Positions 1-13,387 of a stretch of DNA of 20,804 bases are shown one piece after another. Location of the stretch: the NCBI GenBank assembly GCA_022592435.1, contig JABYQS010000488.1, positions 1 through 20,804 on the forward strand, given 5' to 3'. The stretch's first letter is position 1. Every line of letters starts with the position of its first letter. This DNA comes from Cerioporus squamosus. Taxonomy: Eukaryota > Basidiomycota > Agaricomycetes > Polyporales > Polyporaceae. The notes beneath the pieces were generated by a model. That model was not told where the DNA came from, did no database searches, and worked only from the letters and a program-made list of their open reading frames with translations. The position numbers and the translations under genes were made by a program.

Positions 1-450
1 TCTCGCGCCACTTGCAGTATGCCGCCTGGGCAGCGGACGGTCAGGGCGTCGATCGCCATCTCTTCGGCTTGAAGAAGTGCTTGAAGGAGGGCGAGCCGGT
101 CCCTGAGATTTACACGGACGAGTCGTTCAGCAAGACCAACCACTGGGAGCTGTCGACCTCTCAGCTCTCTTCGCCCTTCCTCGATGGTTGGGGCTATGGT
201 GAAGGTACGTCTTTCCTCTGTGTACGCCGCCTATGGTATTTGGTACTGAGATTGTGTTGCAGTTGTTCCCGATGGTTACGGCCTTTCGTACTCAATCGGC
301 GACCACTACATCCGCTGGACCATCACCAGCTTGAAGCGGAACACTGCTGCTTTGAAGCACTTCCTCGCGGAAGCTGCCACTGAGACGCGATTCATGATGG
401 AGAAGGCCGCAGCTCAGGCAAAGAAGGAGGCGGACAAGGCGAAACTGTGA
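1..450 (+). CDS. Carnitine O-acetyltransferase, C-terminal part (5' end outside window)
   Basis: This is the end of a choline/carnitine O-acyltransferase, the family that moves acetyl groups between CoA and carnitine so they can leave peroxisomes or enter mitochondria. The frame enters at base 3. Visible family blocks are GRGVDRHL-like GQGVDRHLFGLK, YTDESF, the STSQL substrate-binding region, and after the intron VVPDGYGLSYSI. A GT-AG intron at 205-262 (58 bp) joins WGYGE to VVPDGYG in phase 1. The stop is TGA at 448-450. The last residues are AKL, a PTS1-like peroxisomal signal, so this is probably the peroxisomal/mitochondrial CAT2-type enzyme; the tripeptide is seen, the location is inferred. 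The N-terminal part and catalytic His lie upstream of the window. The gene converges with the PEX8-like gene, 150 bp between stops. Confidence 0.93.
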
Positions 451-600
451 TGTCTCGTAATGAGGCGGTTCTTCTGGTGTTTAATTTACAGTCGCACAAT
501 CATCTGAACATATCTGGAAGCATACAATCCACAGTAAGTTACGCAGTGATATGAAGCAATTCCGAGGGGGGGAACAAGGGGTATCGGACAAGAAGTACAG
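451..600. other. Convergent 3' intergenic region
   Basis: These 150 bp separate the stop codons of two convergent genes and must hold both 3' untranslated regions. No coding signal or repeat was seen beyond a short G run near 566. Confidence 0.6.
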
Positions 601-997
601 CTAGAGGCGAGAGACGACGTCTGGCGCGGCGGATTTGGCGGTCTCAACACCATCGAACACTGGATGTCTGACGCCGGCTGAGGCCAATACTAGCTCCTCA
701 CGGTTTTCGTACCACCACTCGATGGCGTATTGTTTCTCTGCATCGCCGACGTCCTGCGAGATAGCTTTGAAGAGCGCCTCCACAAGCTTTGCACGCATCT
801 CCTCGACCCGCCTCGCGGTAGCATCATGCGCCTGGGACGGCAGCGAGACAGAGACGACGATTGCCTTGACCTCAGCCAGCAGACGCGGGAGGAGTGTGAG
901 CGAGACGGAGGGTACGGTCGCGACGAGCGCGAGGTGCAGCCGGTGGAGATGCTCAGAGGGTATGTCGAAGCACTCCTGCTCCTGCTTGGGGGCAGGC

Positions 998-1029
<32 letters not shown>

Positions 1030-3298
1030 CGACGACGACGACGACGACGACGAAGATGCTTGGGCGTCGGGCGAGTATGGCAACGTCGCCTTCACTGGAG
1101 CGGCTCGGGCGTGGCGGATGGCATCCAGCAGCACTTCGACGCAAAACCAGGCCATCGAGTCGGCGTCGATGTGCTTGCTGCTGCCGTGTGCGGCGCTCTC
1201 ATACCCGAAGGAGCTCGCGCTCCGGACGAGGGCTGCGTAGGCCATGCAGAGCTGTGTCGTGCTTAGTTGTCCGTCGAATGAGTTCTGTGCGATTGGCGAT
1301 CAGTATGTGGCTTATCACGAACTCCACCGAATTTGCGGAAACACACCTCGACGAGACAATGCGCGTATAGAGGGAGGATTTTCTCTGCGAAGGCGGACTC
1401 GGTGCTCAAGTTCTTTGCGTGAGATACGAAGATGGCCAGCATCACGGAATGAGCCGATTCGTATGTCTCGCGATGGCTTGCATCCCAGAGATGTCTGACA
1501 TGAAGATTGCGACATCAGCGACTGGGAGGAATTAGAGTGGATGTGGTGACATACGGATAGCACAGAGGATACACCTGGGACTGGATGACTGCTTCTGACA
1601 AGACTGGAACGAGCTGCTCTACGCAGGCAAGCGCGAATGCCTTCTTTGCGTCAAGCAAAACACGAGGAAGCGTCTCTACAGCTACAGTAGCAAGGAAGGT
1701 TAGCACGGCATCTAATACCCTCAGTAATTGGACAAACCTTTGCCCTTTCCAGATATCGTCTCATGATGACATAGTTCCTGGACGAATCTCCCGGCTTCGG
1801 TTGCACTGGCTGATAGCACGTCCAACGCCATGTAGAATGCGCGCTTCAGCTCTGGCAGCCCTCCTTCGGAGGTCGACGCGACGCCGCCAAACTGCGGCAT
1901 CACGAACGAGAGATGGGACAGCGTGTGGAGGGTGTCCAGGGCTATGGCGCAGAGTGAAGGAGTGGCAGGTAATGCGGATGGAGAGGCAGTCGACTGCTCC
2001 CCATGCGGGCTGGGTATAAAGACGACAGCGGAGAGGATGGACTGCAGGACCATGAGATTAGTGAAGAGCAGCGTTTTCAGGACCTGCCAGGTCGCGGTCG
2101 CGATCTCGCGGGTGCCGTCATCTGCAAGCTCGTTGTCGTTGTTCACCCCAGCAAGCGGGCATCGTGACCAGTCCTTCTCGACCGCAGCAGTGAGTAGCTG
2201 TAGGCGGGCAAGCGTACGTCCTATGGCATCCCATCCCGGTACACGTCGGGACTCCACTAGCACATTGAGAGAGAGGGCGGTGAACCTTGCCAAGGACGCC
2301 ATCGACGCGATATACGTCGAGCTGGCGATGCTCCGCACGGCTCGCGCAAATGCGCTCTTGGTCTATACGAGGAATGAATCGTTAAAAACATACCAGAGGT
2401 ATGAGGATGCACATACAAAAATGGTGAGTTTACCCGTCGCGTCTCGGCTTACTCCAGTTGAGGCCTGCGAGAGGAACAGGCCAGCCTGGTAAGAACGCTC
2501 GATTGTGGACACAAGGACGTCTACAACAGTCTGTGAAACGCACAACTAAGTAAATGTCTCATGTATCGCCTGAGCATGACTTACCGATAACGGGAGGGCC
2601 TGTAGACGTTGCGGCGCGACGAGTTGGGCGCATTGAGATGCAAGCAACACTGCCAATGCAAGCGGATCTACGGAAGCCTCAGCCCAGTTCGGTGACAGTC
2701 CAGTAGATCACTCACCCTCCTCTACGCCCCTAGCCTCCAGGCTTCTCTTGAAATCTGTCTCCCACCCAGAGCCCTCCCTCGCATACGTATCCACTACCTC
2801 CGCAAGCGCGAGCACAACCTCTTCCTCCACCTTTGCTCTCCCCCTGGCCTCCTTCTCCGTGACCTTCAGCTCTGCCTCCCAGTCCTGCAACCCAAGCAAT
2901 ATTCCCGACGCACAGGCGAGCCTGATCACCGCTGCACTCCCCGTGAACCCCTCCAAGAGAGCCCGAACCCACTTCGCCAACCTTGCAGTCACATGCACGC
3001 CGCGCGACGGGGGCAGGAGGCTCCCCGGGTTCTGCTCGGCCTCCGCCTTGTGCACCGCGACGCGGAGATGCACGGCATGTCGGAACGCGACGGCAAGCGC
3101 GGTGAGCTTCGCGTACGTGTAAGGGCGGAAAAGCGGGCTGCCTAGGACGGTCGCGGTGAGCGCGGTCGGAGAGCCGGGAATAGGCACGGGAGGTCGCGCA
3201 AGGTAGTGTGCGATGGAGGCTTGGATGGTCTCGAGCGGGAGAGTGGAGGTTGTGCGGGTTAGGTGGCGGATGAGGTTGATGTATCCGCGGTCTGACAT
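601..3298 (-). CDS. PEX8-like intraperoxisomal peroxin, seven exons
   Basis: Pex8 is a fungal peroxin inside peroxisomes; it bridges the docking and RING import complexes and helps release cargo from Pex5. Exons on the minus strand: 3298-2716, 2667-2585, 2530-2453 (acceptor may instead give 2545), 2362-1738, 1681-1555, 1494-1347, 1284-601. Phases agree throughout and give about 775-780 residues, within the family's size range. Recognition rests on the C-terminal half: LWDASHRETYESAHSVMLA followed by LPLYAHCLVE and LSTTQLCMAYAALVR, and a late WWYENREELVL block, which follow the order of fungal Pex8 proteins. The protein ends in SRL, a PTS1-like signal, as expected because Pex8 is itself imported. 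A poly-serine run lies before the last 160 residues. The start is the first ATG of a long open exon. The N-terminal half is poorly conserved and recognised only by context. Confidence 0.8.
998..1053. repeat. CGA/TCG trinucleotide microsatellite coding poly-serine
   Basis: An almost pure GAC/CGA repeat, with one interruption near 1022-1024 (CGATGA). In the minus-strand PEX8-like frame it is read as TCG and gives a run of about twenty serines. Opposite frames would give poly-Asp, poly-Arg or poly-Thr, which explains spurious open frames here. Confidence 0.95.
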
Positions 3299-3608
3299 TG
3301 TGTTGCGCTTGAGAGAAGACTTTCAGGCGCAATGGGTAAGTCCACGAGCGGTGGAGATGAGCGTATGAAGCAAGCCTCCGGGTCGGCAGCTGGCTTGCAT
3401 GGGATTCCGTACGGAGCGCGCGAGCTCAACGCTCTCAGCGTTTGGCAGTCATCTAGGTCCTACATAGGTGTTGTGAGTTGGAGACACGCAGGGTGTACCT
3501 ATGACCGATTCTAAAGGCGAGATGCGCGGTATACATGTATGTTACAATAATATGCAAGCAGATCCGACCAGTGTCCACATCTCCCGAGTCATGGAACCAT
3601 ACGAGACG
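3299..3608. other. Intergenic region between PEX8-like start and RecQ stop
   Basis: About 310 bp between two minus-strand genes. It must contain the PEX8-like promoter and the RecQ 3' untranslated region. No clear TATA box, repeat or coding exon was recognised. Confidence 0.5.
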
Positions 3609-7423
<3,815 letters not shown>

Positions 7424-8473
7424 CGGGTCCGGAGCAAGGGGAGAGGCGCGTGTAGGCGCCGACACCGCGTTTGTGGCAATACGCGTCGGTCCCGTGATCG
7501 AGTTCTCACGACCAAGGCGCGCGGTCGACTCGGACGAGTCCAGTCCAGACTGTCCAGGCCTGCAGGAGCAGTTGAGCTCTGTTCAGCTTCAATCCTTCAC
7601 CACCTTCCCCCGCACCCAATCCACCCAAGACTCGGACAACGGGCATGCGTGTGCTCAATTAGCGCTCACGGGTCTGTTATCTGTGACTGTTTTGTTTTGT
7701 TCCATGCAGCAACTTGAAACTACTTCCTCCGTTGCGGATGCAGAGGTTTGGTAGCCGGGCCGACTGGTCCATCGAATACTCCTGCGATCCAATCACTTTA
7801 TCAAACGGCTCAGCAACCCTCAAGAAATGGTGCGTACTTATCTTTGTACCGGACTTGCGCTGGTAAGTACTGAACACCGTTGCAGCCTAGGAGCAGTTGC
7901 CAGTCCCACTGTCCGGTGGGCGTCTCGCTTGCCTCTTTGGGGACCTCTCAAACCCTAATTTAGGGCTTTAACGTCATCATACGTCTCTCTCATCGGATTG
8001 ATGGCCATCATCAGTTGCTCTCTTCAAACACTATCGACCGTTCTCGCAGTGCAGGTCTCAGTACGCGCACTCCAGCCCGGCAACCCTACAATATCGAGCT
8101 CAGTCCGCCAAAAGATTTAAGTGCTAAGCAGTGCGGAGTTGTTGCGACTCCGAGTCGACTTGGCGAATCACAACGCCATCAATCGGCATCTTCTTCCATC
8201 CTGAGTCGTTCCTGATATTTTTGTGCAGGCTGCGCAGGTTGCGGATGACAGGACGCGCGAATCACTTCCCTGGTCGCCTTAGATGCCGAGAAGCACACCC
8301 ACCGCACCGTCGGGCCTTTTCTGCGGACGCGAAGCCATCCCTTCGCGCCCCGGAAGCTTTGCCGTTGGCCACTTGACCTCTTCAGATGATGCCATAGTTC
8401 AGCTGGCTTCCCCCACCCTTATATATGCCACCTCGCTCGTCCAGCCTGCTTGCGCCCTTTGCCTCGGCTTTCG
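7424..8473. other. Divergent intergenic/promoter region, RecQ and GMC genes
   Basis: About 1.05 kb between divergent start codons. On the minus strand 7424-7582 is open in the RecQ frame without an ATG, so it is 5' leader or part of an unrecognised first exon. The rest shows no convincing exon. It should carry promoters for both genes. Confidence 0.6.
8419..8427 (+). promoter_or_regulatory. TATA-box-like element of GMC oxidoreductase gene
   Basis: TTATATATG sits about 47-55 bp upstream of the ATG at 8474, in otherwise GC-rich, pyrimidine-rich sequence. The position fits a short-leader fungal promoter. No transcript start data are available. Confidence 0.6.
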
Positions 8474-10697
8474 ATGAAGCTCGCTCAGTCGTTCCTGTTC
8501 TCTGCCTCCTTCGCCGGGCTCTCCGCCGCTGTCATCCTCAAGGACTCCTCCCAGCTCAAGGACTCGTATAATTTTATCATTGTTGGAGGTGAATCTTTGA
8601 CATCCGCGCTCCCTGCTCAGTGCTCACCTGCTACCAGCTGGTCCCGGAGGCGCGACCACCGCGAATCGTTTGACAGAGAGCGCAGGCGTGAATGTGCTAC
8701 TTCTCGAGGCGGGCGGCGCGTGAGTGCAGCTAAGTATGTGTTGCTACGCGAGCGACGATTGCTGACAGTGACAATGGGCATAGGAACGACGGGGTGCTTG
8801 AGATTGACGTTCCACAACTGTGCGTCACCTTGACGCCAAACACTCCATGGGACTGGAACTTCACTACTGTTCCACAAGATGGTCTACTCGGACGCACACC
8901 ACCCTTCCCGCGCGGTATCGGCTTGGGGGCACGAGTGCCGTAAGTGCGTAGCCTGGTTACCATGCGTTCGCTTCGTCGCATGACTCACGGAGGTTCCGTG
9001 TCGTCATCCAGACTGCCTGGTGTACACGCGGGGGACCAAGTCCGATATCGACACCTGGGCTGCCCTCTCTGGCGATGAACGCTGGGGATGGGATGGTGTG
9101 CTTCCATACTTCAAGAAGGTACGTATCCCTGAAGAGCGTTTCTCTCGGCTCGCGCTAGGACTCCTTTATGCCTGCCAGTCCTTATCGCAGGCTGTACCAA
9201 CCGGCTCTGCGCGAGCGAGGGTGCTTTACCCATTCACAAGTGCTGATATGCCTTCTGACAGAGCGAGAAATTCAACCTTCCTGTGGACGGTCACAACGTG
9301 TCGCACCAGTTCACGCCTGACGTGCATGGCTTCAACGGGGTCATAGGTGTTAGTGTTCCCGGGGCGGCGCGGGCAACTGACGACCGTGTCATCGCTGTCA
9401 CGAAGGAACTTGAGGAGTTTCCCTACCAGGTTGACATGAACTCGGGCGAGCATCTTGGGATCGGTACGTCTCACGAGCGCGACCTACATACACTTCTGAC
9501 AGCTTCGCAGGATGGACTCAAGCCCTAATTGACAGGGGTGTTCGCTCGAGTTCGAAGGCATACCTTGCACCCGAGTACCTGAAGCGCGACAACCTGGATG
9601 TGCTGCTTCACGCGCGCGTCTCACGCGTTCTGCCCACAGATGGCGCTCTCTCGTTGAACAGCATTGAGTTCCAGGACGGAGTGGGAGGCGAGCTGAAGAA
9701 GCTCACTGCCACCAAGGAGGTCATCCTCTCTGCTGGTGCCGTTCATACGCCTGTCATTCTCATGCACTCAGGAATAGGGGACTCCGAAGTCCTCACATCG
9801 CTCGCGATCCCTGTCCTCGTAGACAACCCTTCTGTCGGCCAGAACCTGACCGACCACGTCGGCTGCAGCATCACCTTCGAAGTCAATTCGACGAAGACTT
9901 TGGATGAGATCTGGCGCAACGACTCGCTGAAGGACGCACTCCTCACGGAGTGGCGCGAGAACAAGACCGGGCTCATGGTCGACACGTCCGAGAACCAAGT
10001 CGCGTTCCTCCGCCTGCCCGACGACGACCCGATCTGGGAGACGCACGAAGACCCTGCGAGCGGCCCGACCACTGCGCATTTCGAGTTCCTATTCCAGAAC
10101 GGCGTCTTCCCCACCAAGGACTCCGGCAACTACTTCAACCTCCCTGTTGGTGCCGTCTCGCCCGCATCGCGCGGCTTCATCACGATCAACTCCAGCGACC
10201 CATTCGCAGTCCCGCTGATCGACCCGAAGTTGCTCTCCGAGGATATCGACATCTACATGGTACGCCAGGGCATCAGGACTGGTCAGCGGTTCGTCTCTGC
10301 GAAGGCATGGGACGGCTACTTTATCCGCCCGCTTGTGAACTTGACCAGCGACGACGAGATCGACCAGTACATCCGGGAGAATGCAGTCAGCTTCTTCCAT
10401 CCCGTCGCGACTGCCGCGATGTCGCCTGCGAACGCAACATGGGGAGTTGTGGACCCCAACCTGCTTGTGAAGGGCGTCAGAGGGCTTCGTGTTGTTGATG
10501 CTTCGGTGGTGGTACGTGCCCTCCATTGCGGTGGGAAGTCTGTAGTAGGCTCACGAGATGCGTTCTAGCCGCGGTTGCCCGCCGCACATACGTCCGCAGC
10601 TGTGTACGGGGTCGCAGAGAAGGCCGCGGATATCATCAAGGCCGCATACCCTGAATTGTTCGGTAGTGACGCTCCTGGGAAGGCGTACTTAGTCTGA
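8474..10697 (+). CDS. Secreted GMC oxidoreductase (aryl-alcohol oxidase type), probable frameshift
   Basis: An FAD-dependent glucose-methanol-choline oxidoreductase. In wood-decay fungi the aryl-alcohol oxidase group oxidises alcohols and supplies H2O2 for lignin attack. The N-terminus MKLAQSFLFSASFAGLSAA is a signal peptide. Exons: 8474-8588, 8638-8719, 8784-8939, 9012-9118, 9262-9463, 9511-10511, 10569-10697. Seen in order: the dinucleotide fold IIVGGAGPGGATTANRL, LLLEAGG, WDWNFTT, CLVYTRGTKSD, SAGAVHTPVILMHSGIG (GMC signature 2), NLTDH, and both active-site regions FFHPVATAAM and AAHTSAAVY with their histidines. Length is about 597 residues, normal for the family. Phase fails between exons 3 and 4: the LGGTSAVN part of signature 1 reads LGARVP, as if bases are missing near 8925-8940. 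A frame-keeping alternative (donor at 8934, acceptor ending at 8992) destroys the motif. It may therefore be a pseudogene or hold a sequencing error. Confidence 0.9.
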
Positions 10698-11382
10698 GTG
10701 GACTCTGGATATTACCGAATGTGGATTTATCGAGGACTACTAGTGTGTCAAAATGCGATGTGAGCAAAAAATACAAGAAATCTGAGGCTCTGTGCACTCT
10801 AATCTGTCTGTACATTCACTTACGTAGCGGCGACTGGTAGGGCGGTAGGCTGTCAGGACTCGGTACTAGCGCTGGCAGTGCGCGAGGCGTGACGTGACGC
10901 GGGTCATGTGCAAACTGTAACGTCGCGTCCTGATAGCAGGGCCCTCCGGGCAGACCTGGACTACGGCGGTGTAAGCAATGTGGACGGAGTCGGTTAATTC
11001 AAGGATAACTGCATAATCAGGTGCTGCTAGATAGACGAGATGTTACCCAGAATATGTTTGCTACTCGCCCATAGATGCGTGCATACATCAGAGTCTTCGG
11101 TTACTCGATTCTGGTGCTGGAATTGTAGGTAAAATCATTTTGAGAATTGACCTCGAAACGACAACTTTGGCTACCTCTATTGTGATCGTTGCACTGCACC
11201 AGTTGTCAGTCTCCACCCTTGTCTGCCACGTCAGCACAACCACTTCCAATGCAGCATGCTTCCATGCACTGTCTCCGAGCTAACACATGCAGGTGTGAGG
11301 CAAGGGGAAAATATGTACTTGAGAGATGATGACATTGATAGGACGGATGTTCTCAAAGGTAGGACATGTGGTACAGTCTCAA
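10698..11382. other. Convergent intergenic region; start of AT-rich, CpG-poor block
   Basis: About 685 bp between the GMC stop (+) and the stop of the next gene (-). No exon was recognised. The first 250 bp still resemble the GC-rich left half; after about 10,980 base composition falls to that of the right half. Confidence 0.55.
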
Positions 11383-12494
11383 TCAATACTTGTAGTATGC
11401 CTTGCTTGGCCTGCTTTCCTGCTCCATCTCATGACCCGCCAACTCATAGCGCATGAGCTCCGTGCGTACCTTGCTCTCTTCAGTCTGCTGCTGAATGAAC
11501 GTCTTCAGTGACGAACATACTTCTAGAAGCGATGTCGTAACCGTGGTGAGCTGTGTGCAAACATCAGAGTCACCCATGGTTGCCGACGACTACAAAGTGA
11601 TGGAGAGTTGTTTAGTAATGACATGCTCGTAACCAGAACTGAAGAGTGAGGTGCTTACAGGGCGACATGGAAATGTGCTGGTGCTGTTAACAAACTGATA
11701 TGTCTGAGGGACAAAAGAGGAGGCGTCTGGTTTGAGACATCAATAGTTAGACATATACTGTGCGAGGATTCGGAAAATACAGACTATCAAAGCCACTACT
11801 GGGATGTTGGCTAAGCATAAGCTCAGGATCAATCACAGGTGGGGTATGGGCACATTCAGGATATCTGTACCATGGACACAGTGGGAATGTGCATGATGAT
11901 CAACAGTGAAAGAGACATACCTCTTTTTGAACAACGCAAACCACCCTTTCTTATGCCATGTCTGAACGACCTTGACATTCAAACCAGTCATGTCAACCCC
12001 ACCTGCAGCAGCAGCATCGAGGGCAGCTTGCAGAGACAATACGTCCCAGTCAGCATTGGTAGTCTTCAAGTGGCTGAGGTGGGTGTTGGCAAACGTCTCG
12101 AAGATGTCGAGCCGCTTAAAGAGGGCGAGGCTACGGCTGTAGTGGCTCTTGATTGTCTTGTACTTCTGTTGCCCAGCAAATGGCATGTCTGAGAACTATG
12201 CACACCAAATTCACCTCCATACTGGGGACAGACAGATGCAATATGGCAGAAGGGGATGCGTACCTGCTTAAAGATGACACTGTTATTAACCTGGAACACA
12301 CTCCAACGCATGTCGTCTTCAAGTACCCAGGTGAAGAACTGTGTCCTCTGCTCCTCTGTCCACGGTTTTCCCCTCTCATTCGGCAGTACTGGTGAATCCT
12401 GTTTGTCGTCATCATCGTCATCCTCCCTCGCTGGAGCACTTCCAGCAGCGTCTGAATTGGAGTGACGTGGCCTTTTTGCAGCAGCGTCGGGCAT
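11383..12494 (-). CDS. Uncharacterised protein with SANT/Myb-like helical domain
   Basis: I do not recognise a named family. Five exons (12494-12264, 12195-11921, 11864-11759, 11703-11659, 11589-11383) give 287 residues in consistent phase. Seen: a basic RPRH start, an acidic run of six Asp, and then a tryptophan-rich helical region. That region begins PWTEEQRTQFFTWVLEDDMRW and continues with KYKTIKSHYSRSLALFKRL, resembling the spacing of SANT/Myb or trihelix DNA-binding folds. An Ala-rich segment and WHKKGWFALFKKR follow, and the protein ends in a charged helix with coiled-coil character (LLEVCSSLKTFIQQQTEESK). I infer a nuclear DNA-binding or adaptor role, with low certainty. It lies downstream of two C2H2 genes on the same strand. 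Confidence 0.72.
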
Positions 12495-13387
12495 GGTAGG
12501 GTCCAGGACCTTCCGCTTTATGCCTGTAGTGATGGGACTGTATGTATTGGAGATAGACTGTGTAACAAATGTGTCAGCTCATATCCAAAGCAAGGGTCAA
12601 TGCCAGTAGAAGAGCATATGTGTACGTCCTCGCAATCGATGTATGCTGCATAAAGAAGTGCAGTTCAGAAGAACCTCACCTCATCATTACTGTGAGCACT
12701 TTGTGGGGGTATATGAGTTCGCATGTTAGCTGGTTGCGTGGTATGGTGGTGGACTGCGGTGTGGTGTGTGCTAAAGTTGGTGTTGTTGTTGTCGACGGTC
12801 TCAGTTGGCCAACATGTCCCTCTGAGATTGGTACTGAAGCGGAGATTGGTACTGAAGCGGAGATTGACTGTAACTCGGAGATTGGTACTGAAGCGGAGAT
12901 TGACTGTAACTCGGAGATTGAATGTAGATTGGAGATTGAATGTAGATGTGTGTAGGGCTTGAAGCTGAAGCATAGAGAGTGGCTAGGTGGGAGCATGTGG
13001 TCTAGTGGTGGTAGTACCAGTAGGGAAGGATGCATTGGTGGACATACTACATAGTCACCATCCGCCAAGGCGGCAGAGTGAACGAAATTGGCAGCACTTG
13101 TAGTCAACCATAGTAGAGGTGGCAGAGACATCTTGAATATGACGAGTACCCATCCAGAGTCGGACCAATTTGTTCTGTATGGCATGTTGTTACAATTATT
13201 ACCTCACTAGTGTTACCATATCATTGTGAAACAAATACTCAACTGTCAGCCCAATATATGTGAACACTATTGAGTCGTATCACATGTTCATTTTTTGCAT
13301 CATATGTCTGTTGCTACTATTGTCCCACGTCAAATCATAAGCTTTGATATGCCCTACATATAATACAGAACAGACAGTGTTCAAAGT
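12495..13387. other. Intergenic region with minisatellite
   Basis: About 890 bp between two minus-strand genes, containing the 18-bp minisatellite at 12823-12948. It should hold the promoter of the SANT-like gene and the 3' end of the nearer C2H2 gene. A 169-codon open frame on the minus strand runs through the repeat, but it is low-complexity and not supported as a gene. Confidence 0.55.
12823..12948. repeat. Minisatellite, seven 18-bp units
   Basis: Seven head-to-tail units of exactly 18 bp. Three variants share the start GGAGATTG: one continuing GTACTGAAGC (units 1, 2, 4; unit 1 starts TG), one ACTGTAACTC (units 3, 5), and one AATGTAGAT plus T or G (units 6, 7). The alternation of units 2-3 and 4-5 suggests that a 36-bp dimer was duplicated. 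The period is a multiple of three, so frames stay open on both strands. Confidence 0.93.

Noticed and set aside
635..1240. Plus-strand 201-codon open frame with a long poly-Asp run
   Set aside because: It is antisense to the last PEX8-like exon. The trinucleotide repeat keeps several frames open, and only the minus frame joins the other exons in phase.
2730..3332. Minus-strand 200-codon frame rich in Arg, Pro and His
   Set aside because: It overlaps PEX8-like exon 1 in another frame and has the skewed composition of an out-of-frame GC-rich reading.
9950..10498. Plus-strand 182-codon Arg/Pro-rich frame and antisense frames over the GMC gene
   Set aside because: They are shadows of the large GMC exon 9511-10511, which carries clear family motifs.
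12676..13185. Minus-strand 169-codon frame through the minisatellite, with repeated EL/SI residues
   Set aside because: The openness comes from the 18-bp repeat; the rest is low-complexity Thr/Pro/Leu sequence with no domain and no fitting exon partner.
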